64,000 bases of DNA from Rhizobiales bacterium Ga0077537 (GTDB taxonomy: Bacteria; Pseudomonadota; Alphaproteobacteria; Rhizobiales; Hyphomicrobiaceae), in assembly GCA_001464955.1 (NCBI GenBank), contig LNEM01000030.1, positions 930,001-994,000 of the forward strand, read 5' to 3'. Position numbers and translations under genes: made by a program. The notes beneath the pieces were generated by a model. It saw only the letters and a list, made by a program, of their open reading frames with translations, searched no databases and was not told where the DNA came from. Shown here one piece after another: positions 25,953 to 37,980 of this stretch (positions are counted from its first letter, which is position 1; each line of letters opens with the position of its first letter).

Positions 25953-26852
25953 GTGTGGCCCAATCCCCGCATACCCTTTGCCATGGCGAGCGAACGCCAG
26001 AAGCTGCCCCCGCTCGACGGCAAGCCGCTCATCGTCAATGTCGTCGTCAACATCGAGTATTGGCCCTTCGATCGCCCCATGCCGCGGGGGATACTCCCGG
26101 CGCCGCACGGCGCCAAGGTCGATCCGCCCGACGTGCCGAATTATTCCTGGGTCGAGTACGGGCTGCGCTGCGGCATGCCGCGCCTTTTCGACATGCTGGC
26201 CGCCCGGGGTATCCCCGCGACGGCGTTCGTGAATGCCCAGGTGGCCGACGTCTATCCGTCGCTGGCCAAGGCCGTCGTCGCCGCCCGCTGGGAACTCGTC
26301 GGGCACGGCTGGTTCCAGCGTACCCTGAAGCAGTCAGAGGACGAAGCCGCCGAGATCCGCCGCTGTCTGGCGCGCCTCGAAGCCCTGTCGGGCACCCGCG
26401 TGCGCGGCTGGTTCGGTGCCGGCGGTGGCGAAACGCTCGACACGCCCGACCACCTGAAGGCCGCCGGCGTCGATTTCATCCACGACTGGCTGGTCGACGA
26501 CCTGCCGGTGTGGATGCGTACGGCGCACGGCCCGCTGCTGTGCCTCCCCTACTCGTGGGAGCTGAACGACGTGCCCGTCTGGGTGGTGCACAGCCATTCG
26601 AGCGACGAACTCCTGAAGCGGCTGGAGGCGACGCTGTCCGTCTTCGAGCGCGAGATCGAGACGCAGGGCCCCCGCATCGTCACGTTCGGGCTGCACCCCC
26701 ATCTCGTCGGCGTGCCGCATCGAGCCTATTACATGGAGAAGGCGCTGGACCTCCTCGCGCGCCGGGACGACGTGGTGTTCGCCACCTCGAGCCGCATCGC
26801 CGACTGGTTCCTCGCGGCGGACAAGGTCGGCCCCGTCTTCCCCGAAGCATGA
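25953..26852 (+). CDS. polysaccharide-deacetylase-fold protein (PuuE-like)
   Basis: The 299-residue protein has a NodB-type fold with the N-terminal strand VNVVVNIEYWPFDRP, a SW.EYG.R.GMPRLFDML segment, GHGW in the position of the metal His motif, and a late FGLHPHLVGVPHR motif. This arrangement is typical of the allantoinase PuuE/polysaccharide deacetylase-like branch, in which the canonical metal triad is altered. It may act on small ureides or amides rather than polysaccharide. GTG 25953 is chosen because GGAGG lies eight bases upstream and the residues NPRIPFAMASER.KLPPL belong to the family. ATG 25983 is the alternative. Confidence 0.82.
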   Translation: MWPNPRIPFAMASERQKLPPLDGKPLIVNVVVNIEYWPFDRPMPRGILPAPHGAKVDPPDVPNYSWVEYGLRCGMPRLFDMLAARGIPATAFVNAQVADVYPSLAKAVVAARWELVGHGWFQRTLKQSEDEAAEIRRCLARLEALSGTRVRGWFGAGGGETLDTPDHLKAAGVDFIHDWLVDDLPVWMRTAHGPLLCLPYSWELNDVPVWVVHSHSSDELLKRLEATLSVFEREIETQGPRIVTFGLHPHLVGVPHRAYYMEKALDLLARRDDVVFATSSRIADWFLAADKVGPVFPEA

Positions 26853-26957
26853 CGGGACGCTCCCCCGTGACGAGCCGGCCGGCTTTCGGCTAGGCTGGCA
26901 TGGAACGGGCTGGCCTGCGGGTCGCCCATCCCACTTCGTTCGCTCGAAAGGCAATCC

Positions 26958-27878
26958 ATGAAGATCCTGGTGATGGGCTCCGGCGGTGTCGGCGGCTATT
27001 TCGGTGGCCGGCTCGCGGCAGCGGGCCACGACGTGACGTTCGTGGCGCGTGGCGCGCATCTCGCCGCGATGCAGACGGACGGCCTGACGCTCGACAGCCA
27101 GCTCGGCAACGTCACCATCAAGCCCGCCAAGGCCGTGGCCGGTCCCGAAGCCGCCGAACGGCCCGACATCATCATGTTCGCGACCAAGCTCGGCGATACC
27201 GAAGCCGCGGCCCACAGCCTCGCCGGCGTTGTGGGCCCAGAGACGAGCATCATCACATTCCAGAACGGCGTCGATGGCCCCGAGATCATCGCGGCGGCGC
27301 TCCCCGGTGTGCACGTCGTGCCGGGCGTGGCGCGCATCGCGAGCCACATCTCGCGCCCCGGCGTCATCGAGCATCGGAGCCCCTTCGCCCGCATCGAGTT
27401 CGGCGAGCCCGATGGCAGCGCCCACCCGCGCCTCGAAGCGTTTCACGCGGCATGCAAGGCCGCCGGCATCGACGCGGTGCTGTCGAAGAACATCCGCCGC
27501 GACATCTGGTTGAAGTTCGCGCTGCTGGCACCGTTCTCGGGCCTGTCGTCGCTCACCGGCTCGACAGCCGGCCCGATCCGCGAGACGCCTGCCACGCGTG
27601 CCCTGATGGAAGCCGCCGTGCGCGAGGTGATCGCCGTAGGTGCGGCATCGGGCGTAGAGATCTCGGCCGATGACTATCCGCGAGTCTGGAAGGCGATCGA
27701 GGGCCAGCCGCCGGCCATGACGTCGTCGATGGCGCACGATCGCAAGGCCGGGAAGCCGATGGAGGTCAACTATCTCTCCGGCGCGGTCGTCAGGCTCGGA
27801 GAGAAGTACGGCATCCCCACGCCGACGCACGCGTTCATCACGCAAGCCCTCGCCATCGACGCGCCCGGGCGGCGATAA
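26958..27878 (+). CDS. ketopantoate reductase family protein (PanE/ApbA-like)
   Basis: The 306-residue protein has an N-terminal Rossmann fold (MKILVMGSGGVGGYFGGRLA) and a C-terminal helical ApbA domain, with the catalytic Lys likely in KNIRRDIWLKF and the conserved S..D...GK..E.....G motif late in the chain. The family reduces 2-dehydropantoate with NADPH in coenzyme A synthesis, but many paralogues act on other 2-keto acids. It sits among catabolic oxidoreductases rather than panB/panC, so a non-pantothenate substrate is quite possible. Confidence 0.85.
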   Translation: MKILVMGSGGVGGYFGGRLAAAGHDVTFVARGAHLAAMQTDGLTLDSQLGNVTIKPAKAVAGPEAAERPDIIMFATKLGDTEAAAHSLAGVVGPETSIITFQNGVDGPEIIAAALPGVHVVPGVARIASHISRPGVIEHRSPFARIEFGEPDGSAHPRLEAFHAACKAAGIDAVLSKNIRRDIWLKFALLAPFSGLSSLTGSTAGPIRETPATRALMEAAVREVIAVGAASGVEISADDYPRVWKAIEGQPPAMTSSMAHDRKAGKPMEVNYLSGAVVRLGEKYGIPTPTHAFITQALAIDAPGRR

Positions 27879-27996
27879 GGGCGACACCCGCCACGAAAGC
27901 TGACGGGCGAGCCGCGTTGGCATCGCGCTCCGAGTCTGGTTATCTGGCGGCGGTGGCGTCGTCCGGTTGCCGCCACGGAGCAGCCAGGAGCGGACC

Positions 27997-28881
27997 ATGC
28001 ATCGAAACATTGCCTTCATCGGCCTCGGCGCCATGGGCGCCGCGATGGCGGAGACGCTCGTCAAGAAGCAGTATCATGTAACGGGCTACGACATGCGCCC
28101 CGAGGCCGTGGCGCGTCTGGCGTCGCACGGCGGCACCGGCGCGGCCAGTGTCGAGGAAGCGGCCCGTGGCGCTGACCTGCTGATCCTCATGGTGGTCAAC
28201 GCCGATCAGGCCGAGGACGTGCTGTTCGACAAGCTGGCGCTGGAAGCCCTGAAGCCCGAAGCGACGGTGATCGTCTGCTCCACGTGCTCGCCTGACCGGG
28301 TCGAGGCGATGGCCCGCCGGGTCGAGAAATCCGGCCGCCATTTCATCGACGCCCCGGTCTCTGGCGGCGTCACGGGCGCGGCGACGGGCACGCTGACCAT
28401 CATGGCGGCGGCGCCGAAGCCGATCTTCGAGAAGGCGCGCCCCGTTCTGGCAGCCATGGGGTCGAGCCTCTTCCATCTCGGCGAGACGCCCGGACAGGGC
28501 GCCGCGATGAAGGTGGTCAATCAGTTGCTCTGCGGCGTCCATATCGCTGTCGCCGCCGAAGGGCTGGCGTTCGCCGAGCGCGCCGGGATCGATCCGAAGC
28601 AGGCGCTCGAGGTGCTGTCGGGCTCGGCCGCGCAAAGCTGGATGCTGAAGGCGCGCGGGCCGCGCATGGTCGACTACGACGACATCGTCACCAGCGCGGT
28701 CGATATCTTCGTCAAGGACCTCGGCTTGGTGCTCGATTCCGGACGCGCGGCAAAGATGGCATTGCCGCTCGCGGCTGCGGCCCACCAGCTGTTCCTCGCG
28801 GCGTCCGGCATGGGCCACGGTCACGAGGACGACAGCCAGGTCATCGAGACCTATCGCGCCCTGATGCATCGGAAGGCCTGA
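27997..28881 (+). CDS. NAD(P)-dependent 3-hydroxyisobutyrate dehydrogenase family oxidoreductase
   Basis: The 294-residue protein starts with a Rossmann fold (FIGLGAMGAAMAETL), followed by the substrate motif DAPVSGGVTGAATGTL and the catalytic-Lys motif GQGAAMKVVNQLL. The C-terminal helical domain has the KDLGLVLD segment. These are the hallmarks of beta-hydroxyacid dehydrogenases (HIBADH, tartronate semialdehyde reductase, L-threonate dehydrogenase). ATG 27997 follows AGGAG. The MBL-hydrolase gene begins only five bases after its stop, so the two are co-transcribed and may serve one degradation pathway. Confidence 0.88.
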   Translation: MHRNIAFIGLGAMGAAMAETLVKKQYHVTGYDMRPEAVARLASHGGTGAASVEEAARGADLLILMVVNADQAEDVLFDKLALEALKPEATVIVCSTCSPDRVEAMARRVEKSGRHFIDAPVSGGVTGAATGTLTIMAAAPKPIFEKARPVLAAMGSSLFHLGETPGQGAAMKVVNQLLCGVHIAVAAEGLAFAERAGIDPKQALEVLSGSAAQSWMLKARGPRMVDYDDIVTSAVDIFVKDLGLVLDSGRAAKMALPLAAAAHQLFLAASGMGHGHEDDSQVIETYRALMHRKA

Positions 28882-28886
28882 GCGCC

Positions 28887-29876
28887 ATGGCGTCCCCGGT
28901 CGAACTCGACAGTGCCGACATCCTGATCCTCGTCGACAACGTCACCGACAACCTGTCCTCGACGCCGCGCTTCGTCGAGACCGAGCTGTCTCGGCTTCAG
29001 CGGCGCGGTGTCGGCCTCGTGGCCGGCGATTGTCTGTGCTGCGCGGCGCACGGGCTGTCCTGCCTCGTCACGCTCCGGCGCGGCGACGAGACGAGGACGC
29101 TGCTGTTCGACACCGGGCCCGAGGCCGACACGTTCGCCCGCAACGTGCAGCGGCTCGGCGCTGATCTCGGCAAGGTTGGCGCCGTTGTCTTGAGCCACGG
29201 CCATTGGGATCATGGCGGCGGCATGCTGCGCGCCCTCGACCTGATCCGCGGCGCGGGTGGCCCGCGTCGGGTGCCCTACTACGCCCATCCCGAGATGTTC
29301 CATCAGCGTGCATCGAAAAACGCCGACGGCACGTTCCGCCTGATGGAGGACGTCCCCTCACCGCGCGCGCTGGCTATCCATGGCGCCGAGGTGATCGCGA
29401 CCCGCGAGGCGAGCCTCGCCCTCGACGGCTTCGCCTGGGTCAGTGGCGAGATCCCGCGCGTCACGCCCTACGAGCGCGGATTGCCCGGCCAGCATCGGCG
29501 AACGGCCGATGGCACAGGCTGGGAGCCGGACGAACTGCTGATGGACGAGCGGTGCGTCGCGTTCCATGTACGCGGCAAGGGCATGGTCGTCCTGTCGGCG
29601 TGCTCCCATGCCGGCATCGTCAACGTGCTGACGCACGTGCGAGATGCGTTTCCCGGCGTCCCGCTCCATTGCGCGCTCGGAGGCCTGCATCTCTCGGGCA
29701 CGAATGAGCGGATCATCCCCGAGACGGTGCGCGACCTCGCGGGCTTCGGGCTCACCACCATCGCGACCGGGCACTGCACCGGATGGCGGGCCATGTCTGC
29801 CCTTTTGCACGCGTTCGGCGACCAGTGCCTCGTGCCGCTGGCTGTCGGCAAGGGCATGACCTTCGCCGCCGCCTGA
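28887..29876 (+). CDS. MBL-fold metallo-hydrolase (MJ0301-like)
   Basis: The 329-residue protein has a metallo-beta-lactamase fold with SHGHWDHGGG (H104, H106, D108, H109), a later SACSHAG His, and ATGHCTG near the C-terminus. This matches the branch annotated as 7,8-dihydropterin-6-methyl-aminobenzene-5'-phosphate synthase-like hydrolases. That name comes from archaeal methanopterin synthesis and should not be transferred literally. It is coupled to the HIBADH-family gene upstream. The 240 bases between its end and dnaN are GC-rich without another gene. Confidence 0.85.
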   Translation: MASPVELDSADILILVDNVTDNLSSTPRFVETELSRLQRRGVGLVAGDCLCCAAHGLSCLVTLRRGDETRTLLFDTGPEADTFARNVQRLGADLGKVGAVVLSHGHWDHGGGMLRALDLIRGAGGPRRVPYYAHPEMFHQRASKNADGTFRLMEDVPSPRALAIHGAEVIATREASLALDGFAWVSGEIPRVTPYERGLPGQHRRTADGTGWEPDELLMDERCVAFHVRGKGMVVLSACSHAGIVNVLTHVRDAFPGVPLHCALGGLHLSGTNERIIPETVRDLAGFGLTTIATGHCTGWRAMSALLHAFGDQCLVPLAVGKGMTFAAA

Positions 29877-30116
29877 AGGTCCCGCGGCCGGGCGTCCATC
29901 GCGGCGCTGCGGACCGGCGCCTGATTGCCGTTCACGATTGCTTTCCCTTGCCAAACGAGCGCGTTCGGTACAAGTTCGCCCCACAACGATTCTCCCGATC
30001 GTGGCGTGAAACGAGCGTCGTCCTGAGGTGGTGGGCGGCGAGGGGCGGAGCTACCGTTTCCGTGTGGCGGGCCGGGGTCAGGGACGAAAGCAGGCATTTT
30101 TGATGAGGCTTGGGCT

Positions 30117-31235
30117 ATGCGGCTGGTGATCGAACGGAGCGAGCTGATGCGCGCGCTCGGACACGTCACGAGCGTCGTGGAGCGCCGCACCACGATACCC
30201 ATTCTCTCGAACGTGCTTCTGCGTGCCGTCGGATCGTCGCTCGAGCTGAAGGCGACCGATCTCGAACGCGAGGTCGTGGAAGCCGTATCGGCCGACGTGC
30301 AGCAGCCGGGCGCCATCACCGTGCCGGCGCACATGCTCAACGACATCGTCCGCAAGCTTCCCGAAGGCGCCGAGATCGAGATGGTCCGCGATGCCGAGCG
30401 CGAGCGCCTGACGATCAGGGCCGGCCAGGCGCGGTTCGCCCTCCAGACCATCGTCGCCGACGACTTTCCCGATCTGGCCGCTGGCGAGATGGGCCACACC
30501 TTCGAGATCCCGGCGGCCGATCTGAAAAGCCTGATCGAGAAGACCCGCTTTGCCATCTCGACCGAAGAGACGCGGTACTACCTGAACGGCATCTACCTGC
30601 ACACCGCTGAGCGGAGTGGGCAGCCGACCTTGCGCGCCGTGGCCACCGATGGCCACCGCCTGGCGCAGCTCGACGTCGACTTGCCCGAGGGCGCCCAGGG
30701 CATGCCGGGCGTGATCGTCCCGCGCAAGACGGTGCACGAGATCCATCGCCTCATCGAAGCCTCGAGCGCGCCGATCACCGTCGGAGTGTCGGCCGCGAAG
30801 GTGCGCTTCGTGATCGGCCCGATCACACTGACGTCGAAGCTGATCGACGGCAGCTTCCCCGACTACCAGCGGGTCATTCCGCAGTCGAACGACAAGTCGA
30901 TGAAGGTCTCGAACAGCCAGTTCATGTCGGCCGTCGATCGCGTGTCGACCATCGCCAGCGAGCGCGGCCGCGCTGTCAAGCTCGCCATCGCGCCGGACAA
31001 GCTCGTGTTGTCCGTCACCAATCCCGACGGCGGCAGCGCGACCGAGGAACTGGCCGTGGATTATGCGGCCAACAGCTTCGAGATCGGCTTCAACGCGCGC
31101 TATCTCCTCGACATCTCCGGCCAGCTCGAGAGCGACACGCTGCAGTTCCTGCTGGCCGATCCCGGATCGCCGACCATGGTCAAGGACGGCGGCGAGGATC
31201 GCGCGCTCTATGTCCTGATGCCGATGCGGGTCTAG
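30117..31235 (+). CDS. dnaN: DNA polymerase III subunit beta (sliding clamp)
   Basis: The 372-residue protein has the three-domain clamp fold, with the conserved start M.L..ER..L...L..V..VVERR.TIPILSNVLL, the ATDGHRLA motif and the terminal YVLMPMRV, which forms part of the partner-binding pocket. Dimers encircle DNA and tether Pol III and repair polymerases. It is first of a same-strand dnaN-recF-gyrB series. dnaA does not precede it. ATG 30117 has GAGG upstream. Confidence 0.98.
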   Translation: MRLVIERSELMRALGHVTSVVERRTTIPILSNVLLRAVGSSLELKATDLEREVVEAVSADVQQPGAITVPAHMLNDIVRKLPEGAEIEMVRDAERERLTIRAGQARFALQTIVADDFPDLAAGEMGHTFEIPAADLKSLIEKTRFAISTEETRYYLNGIYLHTAERSGQPTLRAVATDGHRLAQLDVDLPEGAQGMPGVIVPRKTVHEIHRLIEASSAPITVGVSAAKVRFVIGPITLTSKLIDGSFPDYQRVIPQSNDKSMKVSNSQFMSAVDRVSTIASERGRAVKLAIAPDKLVLSVTNPDGGSATEELAVDYAANSFEIGFNARYLLDISGQLESDTLQFLLADPGSPTMVKDGGEDRALYVLMPMRV

Positions 31236-31336
31236 CGCGTCGGGTCCGCTCTGGGGCCGATTGAGTGCAGCCGTCTCACGCTGCGGAGTGGGAGGCTTCG
31301 GGCCGGCCGAAGCCCGACGTCGGATGCCGGGCTGCC

Positions 31337-32518
31337 ATGTGGATCTCCCGCCTCGTTCTGACCGATTTCCGTAATCACGCGCGCCTCGAGCTGAACCTCG
31401 ACCGGCGTCCCGTGGTGCTGGCGGGTGCGAACGGCGCCGGCAAGACCAACGTGCTCGAAGCCGTCTCTCTGTTGGCCGCCGGGCAGGGCTTGCGTCGCGC
31501 GGCCTATCCTGAATTGATCCGGCGCGCCGGGGCTGGAGGGTGGGCTGTTGCGGCGACGCTCGAAACCGACGCCGGACCTGTCGAGATCGGAACCGGCCTC
31601 GATCCCTCGCGCCCCGACGCCGCCCGTGGCGGCCGCATCGTTCGCATCAACGGTGAGCCCCAGTCAGGTTCGGGCGCCTTGGCCGGGCTCGTCGAGATGG
31701 CGTGGCTGCTGCCATCGATGGACGGTCTCTTCACCGGACCGGCGGGCGATCGGCGCCGCTTTCTGGATCGGCTGGTCCTGGGTTTCGATGCCGGCCACGC
31801 CATGCGCGCCGGCCAGTTCGAACGCGCCATGCGGCAGCGCAACCGCTTGCTCGAGGACGGTGTTCGTGACGCGGCCCGTTTCAGGGGGCTCGAGCACGTC
31901 TTGGCCGAAACGGGCGTGGCGCTGGCGGCCGCACGCGTCGCGACGGTTGCCGGCATCGTCCGGATGATCGAGGCGCGCCATGCGCGGACGCCTGATAGCC
32001 CCTTTCCGTGGGCGGCACTGGCGCTCGAAGGCGCCCTCGAAGCCGACCTGACCGCCGGTCGACCGGCCGTCGACGTGGAGGATCGCTACCTCGAATCCCT
32101 CGCCTCCGGTCGCGAGCGCGATCGTGCTGCGGGGCGGACGCTGGAGGGCCCACATCGCAGCGATCTCGTCGTCGGGCACGGGCCGAAAGGCATGCCGGCC
32201 GATGCCAGTTCGACCGGCGAGCAGAAGGCGCTTCTGATTGGCCTCGTCCTCGCGCATGCCGAGCTTCTGGCCGAGCGCCGGTCGGGTGCCGCGCCGATCC
32301 TTCTCCTCGACGAGATCGCCGCCCATCTCGACGTCCGCCGCCGCGCGGCGCTCTTCCGCGAGATCCGGTTGCTCGGCAGTCAGGCCTGGTTGACGGGCAC
32401 GGATCCGATCGCCTTCGAGGCATTATTGAACGACGCGCAATTCATTCCTGTCCGAGACGACGGCATTGGCCGGCAAGCCGTTTCGCCGCACCCGGCGGAT
32501 GACGATCTAAGTATTTGA
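31337..32518 (+). CDS. recF: DNA replication and repair protein RecF
   Basis: The 393-residue protein is an SMC-like ATPase. Walker A is GANGAGKTN (30-38), the signature motif is STGEQKALLIGLVLAHA, and Walker B is ILLLDEIAAHLD with the following GS.AWLTGTD switch region. RecF loads RecA at single-strand gaps together with RecO and RecR. ATG 31337 places the conserved LT.FRN......L residues correctly, and a GTG 24 codons upstream gives no conserved sequence. It lies 101 bases after dnaN. Confidence 0.96.
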   Translation: MWISRLVLTDFRNHARLELNLDRRPVVLAGANGAGKTNVLEAVSLLAAGQGLRRAAYPELIRRAGAGGWAVAATLETDAGPVEIGTGLDPSRPDAARGGRIVRINGEPQSGSGALAGLVEMAWLLPSMDGLFTGPAGDRRRFLDRLVLGFDAGHAMRAGQFERAMRQRNRLLEDGVRDAARFRGLEHVLAETGVALAAARVATVAGIVRMIEARHARTPDSPFPWAALALEGALEADLTAGRPAVDVEDRYLESLASGRERDRAAGRTLEGPHRSDLVVGHGPKGMPADASSTGEQKALLIGLVLAHAELLAERRSGAAPILLLDEIAAHLDVRRRAALFREIRLLGSQAWLTGTDPIAFEALLNDAQFIPVRDDGIGRQAVSPHPADDDLSI

Positions 32519-35084
<2,566 letters not shown>

Positions 35085-35123
35085 CGAACCCCGGCCTTTC
35101 ATCCTGTTGCACGGTGCGTCGGC

Positions 35124-36044
35124 ATGCAGGCCTTGCTGCTCTTCCTCCTCTACGGAGGCGTACTGTGGCTGGCCCTGATGGGGCTCGGCTATCTGCGCCC
35201 GAAATGGCTCGACAGCCCCGTCGAGACACACCCGTCCGATGTGAGCCCGCGCAGCCCTCACGCCATCCTTGATGCCGGCATGGCGGCGGGCGGGCTCGAT
35301 CCCGGCGCGCTCCCGTTCGAATCGCGTGAGCGCCTGTGCACGGCCGCCATGGCGATCGCGGCGCGCAAGCCCCACCTGCTGTTCGCCATCGGCTACGTCG
35401 CGGCCCGGCTGAAGCCCGTCGCCCCCGACGAGATCGACGCGGCGATCGCGGCGACCGTCGAGAGTGTCGAAGGCGCGGCCTTCGCCCCTGGCGCGGGTCG
35501 GGTCGGTGCCTGGCACCCGGTTCGCGTGCGCGCGTTCCTCGAGACGCTTCCGGGCGAGCAGCGGTCGTTCTTCTATCTCCCTCAGGGATGGAAAGCGCCT
35601 TGGCAGATCCTCGCCTACAGCAATACGCGGGGGCACCGGAGCCCACGCGCGGATGACCTGTCATTATCGCTGGTTGCGCTGTCTCCGGCGGCGTTCGATC
35701 CGGCGAAGCGGCGCCAAGCGGGTCACTACGGCAACGTCGACGTGATCATCGAGGGCCGCGAGCATGCCGTGGACCGCATCCTTCTGCGTGTCGAGGGTGA
35801 TGCGGAAGCGGCTGTCCAGCTGCGCGACGAGTTGGCGAATGTCGCAGCAGGAATGACGGGCGGATTGTTCGGCGAAGCATTGCCTGAGGACGTCGTGTTC
35901 GCCATCAGACGCGGCCATGAAGTCCGCCACGAATTGGCGACCGGTAGCATGGGCTACGCCCATCGCATCATTCGCCCGGAACGCGCGGAGGGCGATCGAT
36001 GCATCGCCACGGTCGAGCTCGAACGGTCGGTGGAACGCATGTGA
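35124..36044 (+). CDS. hypothetical membrane-anchored protein
   Basis: The 306-residue protein has one N-terminal transmembrane helix (MQALLLFLLYGGVLWLALMG) and a soluble remainder without a recognised domain. Two halves can be seen: a helical region to about residue 115 and a mixed alpha/beta region containing GEQRSFFYLPQGW and DVIIEGREHAVDRI segments. It follows gyrB by 39 bases and may be transcribed with it. I cannot assign a function. Confidence 0.65.
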   Translation: MQALLLFLLYGGVLWLALMGLGYLRPKWLDSPVETHPSDVSPRSPHAILDAGMAAGGLDPGALPFESRERLCTAAMAIAARKPHLLFAIGYVAARLKPVAPDEIDAAIAATVESVEGAAFAPGAGRVGAWHPVRVRAFLETLPGEQRSFFYLPQGWKAPWQILAYSNTRGHRSPRADDLSLSLVALSPAAFDPAKRRQAGHYGNVDVIIEGREHAVDRILLRVEGDAEAAVQLRDELANVAAGMTGGLFGEALPEDVVFAIRRGHEVRHELATGSMGYAHRIIRPERAEGDRCIATVELERSVERM

Positions 36045-36073
36045 TATCGGCCGGCGGGGACGCCGCGTCGAAC

Positions 36074-36963
36074 TCAGCCTTGCCGCCGGCGGCTTTCCAC
36101 GATGATGTGACCGACCACCGCGCCGATCACGATGCCACCACCGACGAGCGCCATCGCCGCCGGCGTCTCGCCGACCGCGAGCCACGTCCACGTCGGCGAC
36201 AATGGCACATCGAGTGCCATCAGCAATGCCGCACGCGCGCGATGCCGATGGTCGTCAGGATCAGACCGAGCCCCTGCTGGGTAAAACCGAACAACGCGAA
36301 CGTGAGCAGTTCGGCGCGCGTCAGCGACCATTCCGTCACGAACGGCAAGGCGCCGATGCAGCCGATGAGCGCGCCGAGGCATCCGCTCGGAACCATCGAG
36401 ACGTTCGCGGATTTCCTGACGAGCACGGTCTTCACGGCGAACGACAGCGTCATCAGGACGGCGAGTGCGTCCCCGATGAGCCCGCGCGCCGAGATCTGGA
36501 ACGAACTGCCGACGACGATGCACGCGCCGGCCAGCGCCAACGCCGAAAAGAAAAGGGTCGAGGACGAAGGCCGCTCGCGGATCACCAGCCAGGCGATGGC
36601 CGCCGTCATGAACGGGCTGGTGCCGAAGATGATCGCGTTGTTGGCGACCGTCGTGAACTGCAGCGACGTGATGAACGCGCCCATCGAGATGGCGTTGAGG
36701 AACGAGATCACGATCCCCGGCCAGCCGATGGCGCGAAACGCCGCGAACGTACGTGGCCCCTCCCTCCAGGCGATGAACAGAAAGATGATGAGCGCCGTAA
36801 AGATGCCGCGCCAGAACAGCGTCGTCGCGGCGTCCTTCCCGAGAATGCGAACGAACATGCCGGCGCTCGAGAACGCGATCGTGCCGGCGAGCAGCAGGAC
36901 GACGCCCGAGCTGTAGCTGGCCCGCGAGCCGGAAGCCGGCGAACCACCTGTATCGTTATTCAC
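36074..36963 (-). pseudogene. EamA/DMT-family transporter with a frameshift near its 3' end
   Basis: From GTG 36963 the first frame encodes nine hydrophobic helices with typical EamA features (FWRGIFTALIIF, TSPFMTAAIAWL.I.ERPS, ALAGACIVVG) and then stops at 36220 after GIARVRHC. The missing last helix and its signature (ALDVPLSPTWTWLAVGETP, then VGGGIVIGAVVGHI) continue in the next frame from about 36245 to 36074. One indel within the GCGCGCGTGCGG stretch near 36236-36247 restores a ~295-residue transporter. The break could be a sequencing error in this GC repeat or genuine early decay. The intact family exports or imports small metabolites. GTG is the only start placed before helix 1. Confidence 0.75.
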
Positions 36964-37111
36964 CCGCTCGCCCCGCCTCTGCCGCTCGATCGAGCCGCCG
37001 ACACTGCCAGAGCCGCAGGCGGCGCGCCACGCGGAAGGTTCGCACCGCACCATCGCCAGCCGCCGGCCAAATCGGTACACTTCCGCGACCCGATGCGGAG
37101 AACGATCGACG

Positions 37112-37894
37112 ATGGCGATGACAGATGCGGACTGGCGCCCCGTGACCATGGTGACGGGCGCCGCTTCCGGGATAGGGGCAGCCACCGTTCGCGCCGTGGC
37201 GGGCCAGTCGAAAGGCCTCGTCGTGTCCGCTCGCGGCCGCGACGACGCGAGCCGGATGCGTCTCGCGGCCGTGGCGGAAGCGGCACGCGCGGCCGGTGCC
37301 GAGGTGCTCGAACTGCACGGTGACCTTGCGGAGCCGGGTGTTCCCGGGAAATTGCTGACGGCGGCGCTCGAACGGTTCGGCCGCATCGACCATCTGGTGG
37401 CCAACGCCGGCTTCGCCGACCGCACGCCGATCGACGCCTTGAGCCGGTCTGAATTTGACCGCTCGCTCGCGACCATGGCCGGCGGCTTTCTCGAACTCGC
37501 GCAGGCGGCATTGTCGGCGCTGCGGCCATCCTCGTCCGGGCGCATCGTCTACGTGTCGTCGTTCGTCGCGCACCGGTTCGTCAAGGGAGCGCTGTTTCCA
37601 GCCTCCGCCGCCGCCAAGGCTGCGGGCGAAGCACTCACCCGCACGCTCGCCGCCGAACTCGCGACCGCCGGCATCACCGTCAACGCAGTGATCCCCGGCT
37701 ACACCCGCAAGGACGGTGGCCACTCGGCGCTGAACCCCGCAGCCTGGACCGCCGCCGCCGAAGCCACACCGCTGGGCCGCATTGCTGAGCCCGAGGACAT
37801 CGCGTCCCTGATCGCGTTTCTGCTGTCACCCGCCGCCCGCCATATCACCGGCCAGTCGATCGCCGTCGATGGCGGCCTGTCGCTCGGCCGCTGA
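37112..37894 (+). CDS. SDR-family protein with altered active site
   Basis: The 260-residue protein has a Rossmann fold with TGAASGIG (16-23), LVANAGFAD in the NNAG position, and a Ser-containing VSSF strand. The YxxxK motif is changed. Alignment on the Lys (ASAAAKAAGEALTRTLAAEL) puts Ser where the catalytic Tyr should be, and the nearest aromatic is a Phe four residues earlier (FPASAAAK). The cofactor-binding parts and terminal HITGQSIAVDGG are normal. It may bind NAD(P) without classical dehydrogenase activity. The gene is divergent from the frameshifted EamA gene and alone in its transcription unit. Confidence 0.82.
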   Translation: MAMTDADWRPVTMVTGAASGIGAATVRAVAGQSKGLVVSARGRDDASRMRLAAVAEAARAAGAEVLELHGDLAEPGVPGKLLTAALERFGRIDHLVANAGFADRTPIDALSRSEFDRSLATMAGGFLELAQAALSALRPSSSGRIVYVSSFVAHRFVKGALFPASAAAKAAGEALTRTLAAELATAGITVNAVIPGYTRKDGGHSALNPAAWTAAAEATPLGRIAEPEDIASLIAFLLSPAARHITGQSIAVDGGLSLGR

Positions 37895-37980
37895 GTTTGC
37901 CGCAGGCAGTTTCCGGATTCCGGTAAGCATATCGATCAAAGCGTCATGCTCCGGTGGCGGCTGGATGGTAAACGGTACCC

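Noticed and set aside
29877-30116. Replication origin beside dnaN
   Set aside because: I found no cluster of DnaA boxes (TTATCCACA-like), no AT-rich unwinding region and no dnaA gene in this gap.
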